Origin: an uncultured Actinomycetes bacterium
Lineage (GTDB): Bacteria > Actinomycetota > Actinomycetes > S36-B12
Direction of reading: 5' to 3'
Assembly (NCBI GenBank): GCA_903848435.1
Contig: CAINGG010000449.1
Location: 1 to 7,070, forward strand
DNA: 7,070 nucleotides
In this document: positions 5,623-7,070 of the stretch, one piece after another
Layout of the letters: every line of letters starts with the position of its first letter
How positions within the stretch are numbered: position 1 is the stretch's first letter
Notes under the pieces: model-generated
Seen by the model: only the letters and a program-made list of their open reading frames with translations
Told to the model about the DNA's origin: nothing
The model's database searches: none
Program-made: the position numbers and the translations under genes

Positions 5623-5636
5623 GGGCGGGTGCCCAG
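5621..5636 (+). repeat. Inverted repeat enclosing the helY start codon
   Basis: CTGGGC (5621-5626) and GCCCAG (5631-5636) form a perfect 6-bp stem with loop GGGT. The first two bases of the helY GTG codon (5629-5630) lie in the loop. If the transcript begins at the GTG, as the -10 suggests, the left arm is not transcribed and the repeat would matter only as DNA, for example as an operator. It is short and may be chance. Confidence 0.4.
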
Positions 5637-7070
5637 CCCCGCTGAGCGTCACGCCGCGGCTCGCGAGCGGGCCAAGGACCCACTCACCGGCTTCCGCGCC
5701 GCCTACGACTTCCCGCTCGACGCCTTCCAGGAGCGCGGCTGCCGTGCCCTGTCGGAGGGCCGCAGCGTGCTGGTCGCCGCGCCGACCGGTGCCGGCAAGA
5801 CGGTGGTCGGTGAGTTTGCCGTGCAGCTGGCCCTCGAGACGGGGCGCAAGTGCTTCTACACCACGCCGATCAAGGCGCTGTCCAACCAGAAGTACCACGA
5901 CCTCGTGCGCCGTCATGGTGCCGATCAGGTCGGGCTGCTCACCGGCGACAACAGCATCAACGGCGAGGCGCCCGTCGTGGTCATGACCACCGAGGTCCTG
6001 CGCAACATGCTCTACGCGTCTTCGGACACTCTCGTCGGCCTCGGTTACGTGGTCATGGACGAGGTCCACTACTTGGCTGATCGCTTCCGCGGTCCGGTGT
6101 GGGAGGAGGTGATCATCCACCTGCCCGAGGGCATCCTGCTGGCCGCATTGTCAGCAACAGTGAGCAACGCCGAGGAGTTCGGCGAGTGGCTGGCCACCGT
6201 GCGGGGCGTCACCGAGATTGTCGTCGACGAGCACCGTCCCGTGCCCCTCTGGCAGGAGGTAATGATCGGCGATCGACTGCTGGACCTGTTCGTCGACGAC
6301 GAGCACCACAGGGTCAATCCCGAGCTGGTGCGCATGGCCAAGGACGCGGCGAAGTGGTCGCCCGAGCGTGGGCACGGCCGAGGTCGGCGGCGCGGTCGCG
6401 ACCGCCTTACGCCGTGGCGCACCGACGTGGTGTCGGAATTGCACGACCAGCACATGCTGCCGGGCATCACGTTCATCTTCAGCAGGGCTGGTTGTGACGC
6501 GGCGGTGAGCCAGTGCCTCGCCGCCGGCATTCGGCTCACTACGGCGCAGGAACGTGCCGAGATCGAGTCGGTGATGGACACCCGCACCGGTGATATCCCG
6601 CACGACGATCTCGTCGCCCTCGACTACGACACCTGGGCCGAGGGCCTGCGTCGTGGAGTCGCCGCGCACCATGCGGGCCTGTTGCCCATCTTCAAGGAGG
6701 TCGTCGAAGAACTGTTCCAGCGCGGCCTGCTCAAGATGGTGTTCGCCACCGAGACGCTGGCGCTCGGCATCAACATGCCCGCTCGGACCGTGGTACTCGA
6801 GCGCCTGGTGAAGTGGAACGGCGAGGCGCATGTCAGCATCACGCCCGGTGAATACACGCAGCTGACCGGGCGTGCTGGCCGCCGTGGCATCGACGTCGAG
6901 GGCAACGCGGTGGTCGTCTGGCACCCCGAGCTCGACCCTGAGAGCCTTGCCGGCCTCGCCTCGACACGCACCTATCCGCTGAGATCGAGCTTCCGACCCT
7001 CCTACAACATGGCGGTAAGCCTCATCCGCCAGATGGGCCAGACGCTCGCCCGCGACATCCTCGAGACGTC
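5629..7070 (+). CDS. helY: Ski2-like DEAD/DEAH-box helicase HelY, N-terminal part (runs off right edge)
   Basis: The frame is open from GTG 5629 to the edge, giving about 480 residues of a family protein near 900 residues long in mycobacteria (HelY, Rv2092c). It is an ATP-dependent helicase of the Ski2/Mtr4 group, probably acting on RNA; its exact substrate in bacteria is unsettled. Motifs in order: FPLDAFQERG (28-37, Q-motif region), Walker A APTGAGKT (51-58), TTPIKALSNQK (78-88), DEVH (144-147), SAT (175-177), FIFSRAGCD (282-290), AAHHAGLLP (345-353), FATETLALGIN (372-382) and QLTGRAGRRG (411-420). All catalytic motifs of both RecA-like domains are intact. The domains are joined by a very basic RG-rich stretch (247-259). 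GTG 5629 is chosen because it lies just past the dagK stop and 6 nt after TAGTCT; no Shine-Dalgarno is visible. In M. tuberculosis helY directly follows tatC. Confidence 0.95.
   Translation, partial: MPSPAERHAAARERAKDPLTGFRAAYDFPLDAFQERGCRALSEGRSVLVAAPTGAGKTVVGEFAVQLALETGRKCFYTTPIKALSNQKYHDLVRRHGADQVGLLTGDNSINGEAPVVVMTTEVLRNMLYASSDTLVGLGYVVMDEVHYLADRFRGPVWEEVIIHLPEGILLAALSATVSNAEEFGEWLATVRGVTEIVVDEHRPVPLWQEVMIGDRLLDLFVDDEHHRVNPELVRMAKDAAKWSPERGHGRGRRRGRDRLTPWRTDVVSELHDQHMLPGITFIFSRAGCDAAVSQCLAAGIRLTTAQERAEIESVMDTRTGDIPHDDLVALDYDTWAEGLRRGVAAHHAGLLPIFKEVVEELFQRGLLKMVFATETLALGINMPARTVVLERLVKWNGEAHVSITPGEYTQLTGRAGRRGIDVEGNAVVVWHPELDPESLAGLASTRTYPLRSSFRPSYNMAVSLIRQMGQTLARDILET

Noticed and set aside
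5137..6120. Long minus-strand open frame (327 codons) across dagK and helY
   Set aside because: It lies opposite two strongly recognised genes, has no recognisable domain, and is the usual GC-rich shadow frame.
1..7070. New defence, mobile or biosynthetic system
   Set aside because: Every gene belongs to a well-known family in a known conserved order; there are no transposases, direct-repeat arrays, tRNAs, integration scars or shifts in codon use.

Overview
The window is a GC-rich, tightly packed run of nine genes, all on the + strand. It carries the conserved actinobacterial neighbourhood that starts at the Pup ligase gene and ends at the Ski2-like helicase gene helY. Family signatures are very clear: PafA C-terminus, a PafB/PafC WYL regulator pair, TatA, TatC, a DagK-type lipid kinase and HelY. 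The source is therefore an actinomycete. It is not Mycobacterium tuberculosis-like in detail, because two FKBP genes lie between pafA and pafB, and dagK lies between tatC and helY. Genus cannot be judged from the sequence alone.

Layout: (1) 1-551, the 3' end of pafA, the ligase that joins Pup to lysines. (2) 584-1180, an exported lipoprotein FKBP prolyl isomerase, followed 14 nt later by 1195-1554, a cytoplasmic single-domain FKBP. (3) 1572-2528 and 2525-3451, pafB and pafC, overlapping by ATGA; they encode the two subunits of the PafBC DNA-damage transcription activator. (4) 3452-3540, an 89-nt gap with a GC-rich hairpin on the pafC stop, a possible promoter and the tatA ribosome binding site. 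(5) 3541-5619, tatA, tatC and dagK, joined by 3-nt gaps. (6) From 5629, helY, which runs off the right edge.

Together these are housekeeping functions: protein tagging (PafA), protein folding inside and outside the membrane (two FKBPs), response to DNA damage (PafBC), export of folded proteins (TatA/TatC; TatB would be encoded elsewhere if present), phospholipid precursor recycling (DagK), and an RNA/DNA helicase (HelY). The grouping is conserved, but these genes are not known to form one pathway.

I found no mobile element, CRISPR array, tRNA, rRNA, phage gene or unknown protein family, and no undescribed system. The most interesting non-coding signal is a shared arrangement in front of the lipoprotein FKBP gene and helY: GTGA(G/T)C, 18 nt, TAGnnT, 6 nt, start codon. 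It looks like two leaderless promoters embedded in the ends of the preceding genes. No stretch over 300 bases lacks a gene; the largest gap is 89 nt.
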